64,000 nucleotides of DNA, taken from NCBI GenBank assembly GCA_964353355.1, contig CAYGVT010000066.1:21998-85997 (forward strand), in the 5' to 3' direction. The notes beneath the pieces are model-generated. The model was not told the origin of the DNA, did no database searches, and was given only the letters and a program-made list of their open reading frames with translations. Within the stretch, counting starts at the first letter, position 1. Every line of letters begins with the position of its first letter. The position numbers and the translations under genes are program-made. Positions 26,845 to 34,362 of this stretch are shown piece after piece. Source of the stretch: CAYGVT01 sp964353355. Lineage in GTDB: Archaea; Thermoplasmatota; DTKX01; GCA-020343715.

Positions 26845-27282
26845 CTGTCCACGACCCTTTACGCCACCCACGTCGTCACGTGCTTCATCCGCCGCGCCGA
26901 CGCGCGCGTCCTGGTGCTCAGGCGGTCCCAGCTGGTGGGGACCCACAAGGGCCTGTGGGCGGGCGTGTCAGGCTACATCGAGCCCAACGCGATCCCCCTC
27001 GTCACCGCCTACAACGAGCTGCGGGAGGAGGTCGGGGCGCGCTACGAGCAGCTCAAGCTCGTGCGCGAGGCCACTCCGCTCCTGCTCGACGACCCGTTCA
27101 CCGGCAAGCGGTGGGCGGTCCATCCGTTCCTCTTCGATGACCAGGGCGTGCAGCTCACGCTCGACTGGGAGCACGTCGAGTCGCGGTGGGTCATGCCGGA
27201 GGAGCTTGCCGCCCTCGAGACCGTGCCTGGCCTGAGGGAGACGCTGGATGCGGCCCTCGGGCTGGGGGGCGGGCCTTCCTAG
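26845..27282 (+). CDS. NUDIX hydrolase with a non-standard start codon
   Basis: 145 residues if translation begins at CTG 26845, which follows GAGGGA by 8 bases. The frame upstream is closed by TGA at 26824-26826 and holds no ATG, GTG or TTG before 26914, yet the NUDIX first strand (LYATHVVTCFIRR) starts well before 26914. The Nudix box reads GYIEPNAIPLVTAYNELREE (then VG); the Glu and Arg of the consensus are Ala and Asn, while the REE-x-G metal ligands remain. Probably hydrolyses a nucleotide-linked phosphoanhydride; substrate unknown. Overlap logic with the upstream gene suggests translational coupling. Confidence 0.72.
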   Translation: MSTTLYATHVVTCFIRRADARVLVLRRSQLVGTHKGLWAGVSGYIEPNAIPLVTAYNELREEVGARYEQLKLVREATPLLLDDPFTGKRWAVHPFLFDDQGVQLTLDWEHVESRWVMPEELAALETVPGLRETLDAALGLGGGPS

Positions 27283-27329
27283 AGAAGGAGCGGTGCTGAG
27301 GGGCGTCGGACGGATCGACGCGGGCGTGC

Positions 27330-27428
27330 TCAATCGAGCACGTACATGCCCGTGTACTCCATGTGACCCTCGACCAGCTTGACGATCTCGCCATCGGGGG
27401 CGACCGTGTAGTTCTCGCCTGTGGTCAT
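27330..27428 (-). CDS. 32-residue microprotein
   Basis: A short open frame encoding MTTGENYTVAPDGEIVKLVE then a 12-residue end containing MEYTGMYVL. It is supported by a full set of expression signals on the same strand: GAGGTG 7-12 bases ahead of the ATG (27435-27440) and a TATA box ATTTATAT at 27470-27477. The composition is acidic and unlike the GC-driven spurious frames nearby. Function unknown; it faces the NUDIX gene tail to tail. Confidence 0.55.
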   Translation of the reverse strand: MTTGENYTVAPDGEIVKLVEGHMEYTGMYVLD

Positions 27429-27469
27429 CGCGCGCACCTCTTGCCTGCATCAGCTACTGTGCGGTTGGC

Positions 27470-27477
27470 ATATAAAT
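27470..27477 (-). promoter_or_regulatory. TATA box of the microprotein gene
   Basis: ATTTATAT on the minus strand, 42-49 bases upstream of the microprotein ATG, allowing a leader of about 20 bases that includes the GAGGTG site. Confidence 0.55.
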
Positions 27478-27617
27478 GGCCACACTCCGATTTTCAAGGG
27501 TGCATATCACGAGGCCTCCGAAGGGGGCCTTAAATATGGGCCGCGGGGGCAAGGAGGGGCGCAAAAGATTAAGGGGAGGGAAGTCAGAATAGCGTAGGCC
27601 GCAGGGGAGAGCGCACC

Positions 27618-28376
27618 GTGCTTGGGATAATTGCGGGCTCGAAGGTCGCGGACCTGTTCACGGACCTCAATGACCGTGAGGACCGCATGGTCGCCACTCC
27701 CTACGGGGCGGTGACGGTCACGCTCGGCGTCCTCCACGGCGCCGAGATCGCCTTCATGCCAAGGCACGGGCACACCCGCGTGCCCCCGCACCGGGTGCCC
27801 TACCTCACCAACATGTGGGCGCTCAAGGAGGTGGGCGTCGAGAAGGTCATCGCGACCTCCGCGGTCAGGTCGCTCTCGGACCAGGCCCCGCCCGGCACGC
27901 TCGCGCTCCCCATGGACTTCGTCGACATGTCGGGGCGCAACCTCACGTTCTTCGGCGGGGCGAGGGAGGGCGTCTACTTCGCAGACATGTCCGAGCCGTT
28001 CTGCCCGCACATACGCGAGGCCATCGACCACGTCGCGCGGTCGCTGGGGACGCCATTGCGCCGGGAAGTGACGGTGCTGTGCCTCAACGGCCCAGCGGGC
28101 GAGACCCCCGGCGAGGCGGCCTGGTACCGCACCATCGGCGCGGACGTGCTCTCGATGACGGTGGCGACGGAGGCCAAGCTCGCGCGCGAGCGGGGCATGT
28201 GCTACCAGCCCATCCTGATCCCCTACAACTGGGCGAGCGGGCAGAACCACGCCATCGAGGAGGCTAAGATCGTCGAGATGGTCCGCCGCATGAAGGGCTT
28301 CCTCATCGACCTGATCGCGGCGCTCCCGCCCTACCTCGACTGGCAGGAGTGCGACAACTGCGACCAGGAGATGTGA
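27618..28376 (+). CDS. S-methyl-5'-thioadenosine/inosine phosphorylase family protein
   Basis: 252 residues from GTG. Purine nucleoside phosphorylase fold of the MTAP family: phosphate-loop region after MLGIIAGS, the conserved FMPRHGHTRVPPHRVPY near residues 50-66, and the late GADVLSMTVATEAKLARE segment with the catalytic-region Met and Glu. Splits 5'-methylthioadenosine or methylthioinosine (or another nucleoside) by phosphorolysis to salvage purine and methylthioribose 1-phosphate. The exact base preference cannot be told from these motifs. Confidence 0.88.
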   Translation: MLGIIAGSKVADLFTDLNDREDRMVATPYGAVTVTLGVLHGAEIAFMPRHGHTRVPPHRVPYLTNMWALKEVGVEKVIATSAVRSLSDQAPPGTLALPMDFVDMSGRNLTFFGGAREGVYFADMSEPFCPHIREAIDHVARSLGTPLRREVTVLCLNGPAGETPGEAAWYRTIGADVLSMTVATEAKLARERGMCYQPILIPYNWASGQNHAIEEAKIVEMVRRMKGFLIDLIAALPPYLDWQECDNCDQEM

Positions 28377-28422
28377 GCGCCAGCCCCCGCCCCCCTCCGG
28401 CCCTTGTGCTCCCGACGGCGAG

Positions 28423-28839
28423 CTACTTCCCCAGCTCCTTGAGCTTCGCGTCCATTATTGGGACGTAGTCGCCGACCGCGAGCATCCGGCCGAACTCTGA
28501 CGGGTCGGCCGGCCTGACCTTGATGACCCAGCCCTTGCCGTAGGGGTCCTCGTTGATGACGAGCGCGTCGTCCTCGACGGATTCGTTGTAGGCCTCGACC
28601 GTGCCGGACACGGGCGCGTAGAGCTTGCCGACCCACTTTCCGGTCTCGATGGTGCCGAAGGGCTTGTCCTTGGTGACGGCGTCGCCCTCCATGGGCATGT
28701 CCACGTAGACGATGTCGCCCGCGAGCCTCTGGGCGAAGTCGGTCACGCCGACGACGACCAGCTCGCCCTCCATCCGGGCCCACATGTGCTCCTTGTGGTA
28801 GCGGACGTCCTCGGCCAGCTTGTATCCCTTGTGCTCCAT
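28423..28839 (-). CDS. Divergent GcvH-like lipoyl carrier protein, adjacent to Hdr operon
   Basis: 138 residues after GGAGGAAGGCGC-ATG. A lipoyl-domain protein of the glycine-cleavage H family (KEHMWARMEGELVVVGVTDF, DIVYVDMP, YAPVSGTVEA, NEDPYGKGWVIKV). The lipoylation site is ETGK at residues 65-68 (Lys68), followed by WVGK, in place of the ESVKxxSD seen in the second GcvH here at 41555. It lies divergent to hdrC, sharing the 276-base control region. In sulfur oxidisers a GcvH-like protein (LbpA) works with an Hdr-like complex; by analogy this one may carry a substrate for the Hdr operon rather than serve glycine cleavage. That role is inferred. Confidence 0.85.
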   Translation of the reverse strand: MEHKGYKLAEDVRYHKEHMWARMEGELVVVGVTDFAQRLAGDIVYVDMPMEGDAVTKDKPFGTIETGKWVGKLYAPVSGTVEAYNESVEDDALVINEDPYGKGWVIKVRPADPSEFGRMLAVGDYVPIMDAKLKELGK

Positions 28840-29026
28840 GCGCCTTCCTCCGGTGTGCGCCCAGGGATGGTGGCGATGGGAATTAAATTTTCGGGATGAG
28901 TGGACCACCGGTGCGTCCGGTCCGCTCGGAGCCCTCGCGCGCCCGCCCTCACCACCGCCCCCACCCGCAGCACGTTGCGCTGCCACGGTCGGCGTTGGTC
29001 CGCCGCGGGCGCCAGCATTCCAGGGA

Positions 29027-29057
29027 TTATAAAGCAGCCCGCCAATCATTATTTATA
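29027..29057 (+). promoter_or_regulatory. Tandem TATA-like boxes upstream of the Hdr operon
   Basis: TTATAAA (29027-29033) and ATTTATA (29051-29057) lie 59-89 bases before the hdrC ATG in the divergent region shared with the lipoyl-protein gene. An AATTTAATT element near 28873-28885 can serve the opposite strand. Two boxes suggest alternative starts or layered control. Confidence 0.55.
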
Positions 29058-29115
29058 CCGACGGCCAGATTCCACCAGGCCAGCGCAGCCTCTCCTGGCT
29101 CCGGAGGACCGATAC

Positions 29116-29706
29116 ATGGCAGAAGGACCCCCCGGGGATTACCCCCTCGTCACGGACGCCGAGACCGACCCTGGCTTCGCCGACCGCATCAGGGCGACGC
29201 CTGGAGGCGAGGGCATCCTGCGGTGCTACGCGTGCGGCACCTGCTCCGCGAGCTGCCCCATCCGCGCCATCGACGAGGAGTTCAACCCCAGGCGCATCAT
29301 CCGCCTGGCCCTGCTCGGGCTCAGAGACGAGGTCCTGCGGTCGCAGTTCATATGGCTGTGCACCGGCTGCTTCATCTGCCAGGAGCGGTGCCCCCAGGAC
29401 GTGCGCATCACGGACCTCATGATGGCGCTGCGCAACATCGCCACCGAGGAGGGATGGCCGCACCCGACCGTGCAGGCCATCGCCGAGATGCTCGAGGCGC
29501 ACGGGGCCGTGCTCGAGACGGGAGATTTCGAGAACGAGAGGCGCGCCAAGGCCGGCCTTCCGCCGAGGCGCCCGCCGGCGCAGCCCGTCCGCGACATCAT
29601 CGAGGGCACCGGCCTCGCCGCCAGGCTCAAGGAGGCCAAGGCCAGGGCGGCGAAGGCGCAATCCGACGACGCGCTGGCGGCCAAGGCAGGCGGAGGTGGG
29701 GCGTGA
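29116..29706 (+). CDS. hdrC: Heterodisulfide reductase subunit C-like iron-sulfur protein
   Basis: 196 residues, GGAGG before the ATG. Two [4Fe-4S] ferredoxin motifs: CYACGTCSASCP near residues 37-48 and CTGCFICQERCP near 82-93, the arrangement of HdrC, which relays electrons from HdrA to HdrB. The N-terminus (MAEGPPGDYPLV) and C-terminus (Lys/Ala-rich) are short extensions. First gene of the operon; its stop overlaps the hdrB ATG. Confidence 0.92.
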   Translation: MAEGPPGDYPLVTDAETDPGFADRIRATPGGEGILRCYACGTCSASCPIRAIDEEFNPRRIIRLALLGLRDEVLRSQFIWLCTGCFICQERCPQDVRITDLMMALRNIATEEGWPHPTVQAIAEMLEAHGAVLETGDFENERRAKAGLPPRRPPAQPVRDIIEGTGLAARLKEAKARAAKAQSDDALAAKAGGGGA

Positions 29707-30608
29707 TGGCACAGGGACGGTCGTACGCGCTCTTCCTCGGCTGCAACGCCCCGGTCCGCACCCTCAACTACGACATGGCCACCCGCGCAGTGCTCACGGG
29801 GCTCGGCGTGCGCTTCGTGGACCTCGACGGCTTCGCGTGCTGCGGCTACCCCCTCGAGGCCGCCGACCACCTCACGGCCGTCACGATGGCCGCGCGCAAC
29901 ATCGCGCTCGCGGAGGCCCAGGGGCTGGACGTGCTCGCCATCTGCTCCGCGTGCTCGGGCACGCTCATCCGCGCGCGCCACGAGCTGCTGCACGACGAGA
30001 GCCTCAGGAAGGATGTCAACGCGCGCCTGCGCAAGGAGCACATCGAGTTCCGCGGCACGGCCAAGGTCGAGCACCTGCTGAGGTTCCTGCACGAGGGGGT
30101 CGGTATCGAGCGTCTGCGCTCGCACATCACGCGCCCGCTCACCGGATGGCGCGTGGCCGTGCACTACGGCTGCCACTACCTCAAGCCCTCCGAGGTCGTC
30201 GGGGGCGAGGACGACCCCGAGGTGCCGCACACCGTCGACGAGCTCGTCGCGGTCACGGGCGCGACCTCTGTGCCCTACGCCGAGCGCCAGCTCTGCTGCG
30301 GCGGCGGCGTGCTCGGCTACCGCGAGGCCGACTCGCACAAGCTCATCGCCAAGAAGCTCGACTCCGTCGTCGCCGCGGGCGCGGACGCGCTCGAGGTGCA
30401 CTGCGCCTTCTGCGCCGTGATGTACGACGGCAACCAGAAGGCGGCCGAGCGCGCCGCGGGCAAGGCCTGGAACGTGCCGGTCCTGGTCTACCCCCAGCTC
30501 CTGGGCCTCGCGATGGGCATCGGCCCGGAGGAGCTGGGCTTCAGGCACAACCGCGTGAGGGCCCGGGAGCTGCTCGCTCGCCTCGAGGGGGTGAGCGCGG
30601 CGCGATGA
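29706..30608 (+). CDS. hdrB: Heterodisulfide reductase subunit B-like protein with two CCG domains
   Basis: 300 residues. Both cysteine-rich CCG domains are complete: Cys13, Cys45-Cys46, Cys80, Cys83, and Cys156, Cys197-Cys198, Cys233, Cys236. In HdrB these hold two noncubane [4Fe-4S] clusters that split the disulfide substrate. All ligands retained means it should be redox-active. The ATG (with an upstream in-frame GTG) overlaps the hdrC stop, and its own stop overlaps hdrA by 4 bases. Confidence 0.93.
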   Translation: MAQGRSYALFLGCNAPVRTLNYDMATRAVLTGLGVRFVDLDGFACCGYPLEAADHLTAVTMAARNIALAEAQGLDVLAICSACSGTLIRARHELLHDESLRKDVNARLRKEHIEFRGTAKVEHLLRFLHEGVGIERLRSHITRPLTGWRVAVHYGCHYLKPSEVVGGEDDPEVPHTVDELVAVTGATSVPYAERQLCCGGGVLGYREADSHKLIAKKLDSVVAAGADALEVHCAFCAVMYDGNQKAAERAAGKAWNVPVLVYPQLLGLAMGIGPEELGFRHNRVRARELLARLEGVSAAR

Positions 30609-33601
30609 CGCGCGCCGCGCTGGTCCTGGGCGGCGGCGTCGCGGGGGTCCAGGCGGCCCTCGACCTCGCCGACGCGGGCTACTTGGTCCATCTGGTCGAG
30701 CGCTCGCCCTCCCTCGGCGGCAACATGATCCGCCTCGACAAGACGTTCCCCACGAACGACTGCTCCGCGTGCATCCTCTCGCCAAGGCTCGTGGAGGCGG
30801 GGCGCCATCCGCGCATCCACCTCCTCACCAGCTCGGACCTCGTGTCGCTGGAGGGCGAGGCGGGCGCGTTCACCGCCAGGGTCGTCGAGCGGCCCCGCTA
30901 CGTTGACATGGCGGCGTGCGTGGGCTGCGGCGCGTGCTCCGAGGTCTGCCCCGTCAAGGTCCCGAGCGAGTTCGACCTGGGGCTCAGCAAGCGCAAGGCC
31001 ATCTACATCCCGTTCCCGCAGGCGGTGCCCCTCAAGTACGTCATCGACCCCGCGCACTGCCTCAAGCTCACCAAGGACAGGTGCGGCCTGTGCGCGCGCA
31101 CATGCCAGGCGGGCGCGGTCGACTACGACGCCAAGCCCGTGGAGCACGTGCTCGACGTGGGCGCGGTCGTGGTCGCGACGGGCTTCCAGCAGCTCGACGC
31201 GTCCCGCCGACCCGAGCTCGGCCACGGCCGCCTCAGGGACGTCGTCACGGGCCTCGAGCTCGAGCGCATGCTCTCGGCCTCCGGCCCCACCGGCGGCAAG
31301 GTCCTGCGGCCGTCGGACGGCAATGTGCCGGGGCGCGTGGCGTTCGTGCACTGCGCCCTCTCGCGCGACGTGCGCCGGGGCGTCGCGCACTGCTCGCGCG
31401 TGTGCTGCATGTACCTCGTGAAGGAGGCGATGGTGCTGCGCGAGCACCACCCGGGCGCGGAGGCGACGCTGCTGCACATGGACCTGCGCGCCTTCGGCAA
31501 GGGCTACGACGCCTACGTCGACCGCGCGGGGGCGTCCGGCATCAGTTTCGTGCGCGGCCGCGCGACCGAGGTCCAGGAGGACGGGCGGGGAGGGCTCGTC
31601 GTGCTCGCCGAGGACGAGGAGGGCCGGCCCGTGCGCGTGGGCGCGGACCTCGTCGTGCTCGGCACGGCCATCGTGCCTGCGGAGGGCGCGTCCGCGCTCG
31701 CGGGCGCGCTCGGCCTCGGGCTCGACGCCGCGCTCTTCCTCGCCACCGACCCGGACGACCCCGCGCAGCTGCGCACGACGCGGCCCGGCGTCCTCGTCGC
31801 TGGCTGCGCATCCGGCCCCAGGGACGTGCCGGACAGCGTCGCCCAGGGCTCCGCGGCCGCAGCGGCCGCGGCCACGCTCCTGCGCGACCATCGCATGCCG
31901 GTCCCCCCGCCCGAGGTGCCCGTGACCGACCCCGCCGCCGAGCCCCGCGTCGGCGTCTTCGTCTGCCACTGCGGCTCCAACATCGCGGGCGTGGTCGACA
32001 CCCGCGCCGTCGCGGAGGCGGCGCGCGCGCTCCCCGGCGTGGTCCATGCGGAGGAGAACGTCTACACCTGCTCCCAGGACGCGCAGGTCGGCATGGCGCG
32101 CACCATCCACGGGCTTGGGCTCAACCGCGTCGTGGTCGCGGCGTGCTCGCCGACGACGCACGAGCCGCTGTTCCGCTCGACGCTGGTCGCGGCGGGCCTC
32201 GACCCGCACCTGCTGGACATGGCGAACATCCGCAACCAGTGCTCATGGGCGCATGCGGGGGAGCCCGCGGCCGCGACCGCGAAATCCGTCGACCTCGTGC
32301 GCGCGTCCGTCGCGAGGGCGCGCGCCCTCGAGCCACTCGGCAGCGGCGTCGCCGAGGTGACTCCCAGGGCCCTCGTCGTCGGTGGCGGCGTGGCGGGCAT
32401 GGCCTCGGCCCTCGCGCTCGCGCCCCACGTGGAGGTCACACTGGTGGAGCGGGCGGACCGCCTCGGCGGCACGGCCCGGCGCCTTTCCACGACATTCCCC
32501 GACGGGGAGGCGGGCGCCGACATCGTAGGACGCCTCGAGCGCGCCGTCCGGGCCGCGGGCGTCCGTGTGCTCCTGGGGGCCAGCGTCGAGTCCGTGGGCG
32601 GTCACGTGGGCAGCTTCGCCTACAGGCTTGCGACCGCCGAAGGGCCCGTGGAGGGCAGCGCGGGCGCCATCGTCATGGCAGTGGGCGCGACGCCCTACGA
32701 GCCCGCCAAGGGCGAGCACGGCCGCGGGCACCCGGCGGTCGTGACCAGCCTCGAGCTCGAGGAGGAGCTGCAAGAGAAACCGGAGGGTCGGTCGTACGCG
32801 TTCATCCAGTGCGTCGGCTCCCGCGCCGACGGCCGCGGCTGCTCCCGCTACTGCTGCCAGGCCACGCTGCAGCAGGCGCGCGAGCTCGCGGAGGCGGGCA
32901 ACCGCGTCGTGGTGCTGCACCGCGACGTGCGCGCCTACGCCGCGCGGGGCGAGGAGGCCTACCGCGCCGCGCGCGAGGCGGGCGTGCTGTTCGCGCGCTA
33001 CGTGCCGGACCGCCCACCAGCGGTCAGCGACGCGCTCTGGGGCAAGGCCCTGGTGCGGTGGCGCGACCCCGTCGCGCTCCGCACCGTGGAGCGCCGCGTC
33101 GACCGCGTCGTGCTCGCGGTCGGATTGCGCCCACCCGAGGGGCTCGCGGAGCTCAGGGCGATGCTGAAGCTCCCCGGCGACCCCGAGGGCTTCCTGCTAG
33201 AGCGGCACCCCAAGCTCGGGCCCGTCGAGACCAACACCGAGGGCGTCTACCTCGCGGGCGCGTGCCAGTACCCCATGTCCATCCCGGAGGCCGCGGCCGC
33301 GGGCGCGGCGGCGGCCATGAAGGCGCTTGGCCCGCTCGGCCGCGGTTGGGTCCCGACCGAGGCCGGCACCGCCGAGGTCGACCGCGACGGATGCATCGGC
33401 TGCTCGCTTTGCGTGAGGCTGTGCCCATACGGCGCCATCTCCAAGGACGCCGAGAACCGCGCGGCGGTCGCATCGGCGCTCTGCAAGGCGTGCGGCCTGT
33501 GCGCGGCCTCGTGCCCCGTGCGCGCCATCTCCGTGCGCCACTTCCGCGACGGCCAGCTCGTCGCCCAGGTGCGCGCCCTCGCGGGGGGTGACGCGCCGTG
33601 A
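30605..33601 (+). CDS. hdrA: Tandem HdrA-type flavoprotein, first copy
   Basis: 998 residues, much longer than single HdrA (about 650). The N-half is an HdrA flavin module: GGGVAG at about 9-14, Cys53/Cys56 in the conserved TFPTNDCSACIL, then ferredoxin motifs CVGCGACSEVCP near 105 and a CGLCARTC pair near 160. The second half begins with the HdrA N-terminal motif FVCHCG (about 455), a second FAD site (GGGVAGM near 592) without the flanking Cys pair, and two C-terminal ferredoxin motifs near 928 and 961. This is a fusion of a trimmed HdrA and a full-order HdrA. HdrA is the flavin-bifurcating core. ATGA overlap with hdrB. Confidence 0.9.
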   Translation: MTRAALVLGGGVAGVQAALDLADAGYLVHLVERSPSLGGNMIRLDKTFPTNDCSACILSPRLVEAGRHPRIHLLTSSDLVSLEGEAGAFTARVVERPRYVDMAACVGCGACSEVCPVKVPSEFDLGLSKRKAIYIPFPQAVPLKYVIDPAHCLKLTKDRCGLCARTCQAGAVDYDAKPVEHVLDVGAVVVATGFQQLDASRRPELGHGRLRDVVTGLELERMLSASGPTGGKVLRPSDGNVPGRVAFVHCALSRDVRRGVAHCSRVCCMYLVKEAMVLREHHPGAEATLLHMDLRAFGKGYDAYVDRAGASGISFVRGRATEVQEDGRGGLVVLAEDEEGRPVRVGADLVVLGTAIVPAEGASALAGALGLGLDAALFLATDPDDPAQLRTTRPGVLVAGCASGPRDVPDSVAQGSAAAAAAATLLRDHRMPVPPPEVPVTDPAAEPRVGVFVCHCGSNIAGVVDTRAVAEAARALPGVVHAEENVYTCSQDAQVGMARTIHGLGLNRVVVAACSPTTHEPLFRSTLVAAGLDPHLLDMANIRNQCSWAHAGEPAAATAKSVDLVRASVARARALEPLGSGVAEVTPRALVVGGGVAGMASALALAPHVEVTLVERADRLGGTARRLSTTFPDGEAGADIVGRLERAVRAAGVRVLLGASVESVGGHVGSFAYRLATAEGPVEGSAGAIVMAVGATPYEPAKGEHGRGHPAVVTSLELEEELQEKPEGRSYAFIQCVGSRADGRGCSRYCCQATLQQARELAEAGNRVVVLHRDVRAYAARGEEAYRAAREAGVLFARYVPDRPPAVSDALWGKALVRWRDPVALRTVERRVDRVVLAVGLRPPEGLAELRAMLKLPGDPEGFLLERHPKLGPVETNTEGVYLAGACQYPMSIPEAAAAGAAAAMKALGPLGRGWVPTEAGTAEVDRDGCIGCSLCVRLCPYGAISKDAENRAAVASALCKACGLCAASCPVRAISVRHFRDGQLVAQVRALAGGDAP

Positions 33602-34362
33602 GCTTCGAGCCGCGCATCGTGGGGGTGCTCTGCAACTGGTGCTCCTACGCGGGCGCCGACCTAGCGGGCACATCGCGCATCCAGTACCCCCCGAACGTGC
33701 GCGTGGTGCGCGTCATGTGCTCGGGGCGGGTCGACCCGCGGCTCGTGGTCGAGGCGCTGCTCTCGGGCGCGGACGGGGTGCTCGCGCTCGGCTGCCACCC
33801 GGGCGACTGCCACTACCAGACCGGCAACCTGGAGGCGCGCGAGAAGTTCGAGGCCCTCAAGGCCGTACTCGCGCTCACGCGCGCCGCGGCGGGCAGGTTC
33901 GACTATGACTGGGTCTCGGCCTCCGAGGGCGCGAGGTTCGCCGAGGTCGTCACCGCCTTCACCGTGCGCGTGCGCGCGCTGGGCCCGGTGCCGCGCGACG
34001 ACGCGTCGCGCCGCGAGCTGCGCGCCGCGCTGCGCGAGGCGGGCGAGTTCCGCACGCGGTGGCTCGTGGGCCGCGGCAGGCGCATCCAGCTCGAGGGCGA
34101 CGCCTACGGGCAGCCCGTGGACGCCGCCAGGTGGGGGGACATCGTCGGCGCCGTGCTGCGGGAGCAGTTCACGCGCGCGCTCATCCTCGAGCGCGCGTCC
34201 GAGGGCGCCGTGACGGTCGAGGAGCTCGCCTCGCTCACGGGTCTCGAGCCCGCGACCGTGCTGAGGCACGTCCAGAGGCTCCGCGCCAAGGGCGACATCG
34301 CCATCGAGGGGGCGCGCGGCCGGTCGCCGCTGTGGAGGACGACGGGGGTGGTCGGCGAATGA
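33598..34362 (+). CDS. mvhD: MvhD-like [2Fe-2S] protein with added winged-helix domain
   Basis: 254 residues from GTG (GTGA overlap). Residues about 1-140 are MvhD: CNWCSYAGADLAG, VMCSGRVD and GCHPGDCHY carry the five [2Fe-2S] ligands, and the protein normally links HdrA to an electron donor (hydrogenase, formate dehydrogenase or F420 module). Residues about 195-254 are extra and look like a winged helix (VTVEELASLTGLEPATVLRH, then a wing-like end). MvhD is usually about 140 residues, so this extension is unusual and could bind DNA or act as a protein-docking module. Confidence 0.85.
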   Translation: MSFEPRIVGVLCNWCSYAGADLAGTSRIQYPPNVRVVRVMCSGRVDPRLVVEALLSGADGVLALGCHPGDCHYQTGNLEAREKFEALKAVLALTRAAAGRFDYDWVSASEGARFAEVVTAFTVRVRALGPVPRDDASRRELRAALREAGEFRTRWLVGRGRRIQLEGDAYGQPVDAARWGDIVGAVLREQFTRALILERASEGAVTVEELASLTGLEPATVLRHVQRLRAKGDIAIEGARGRSPLWRTTGVVGE

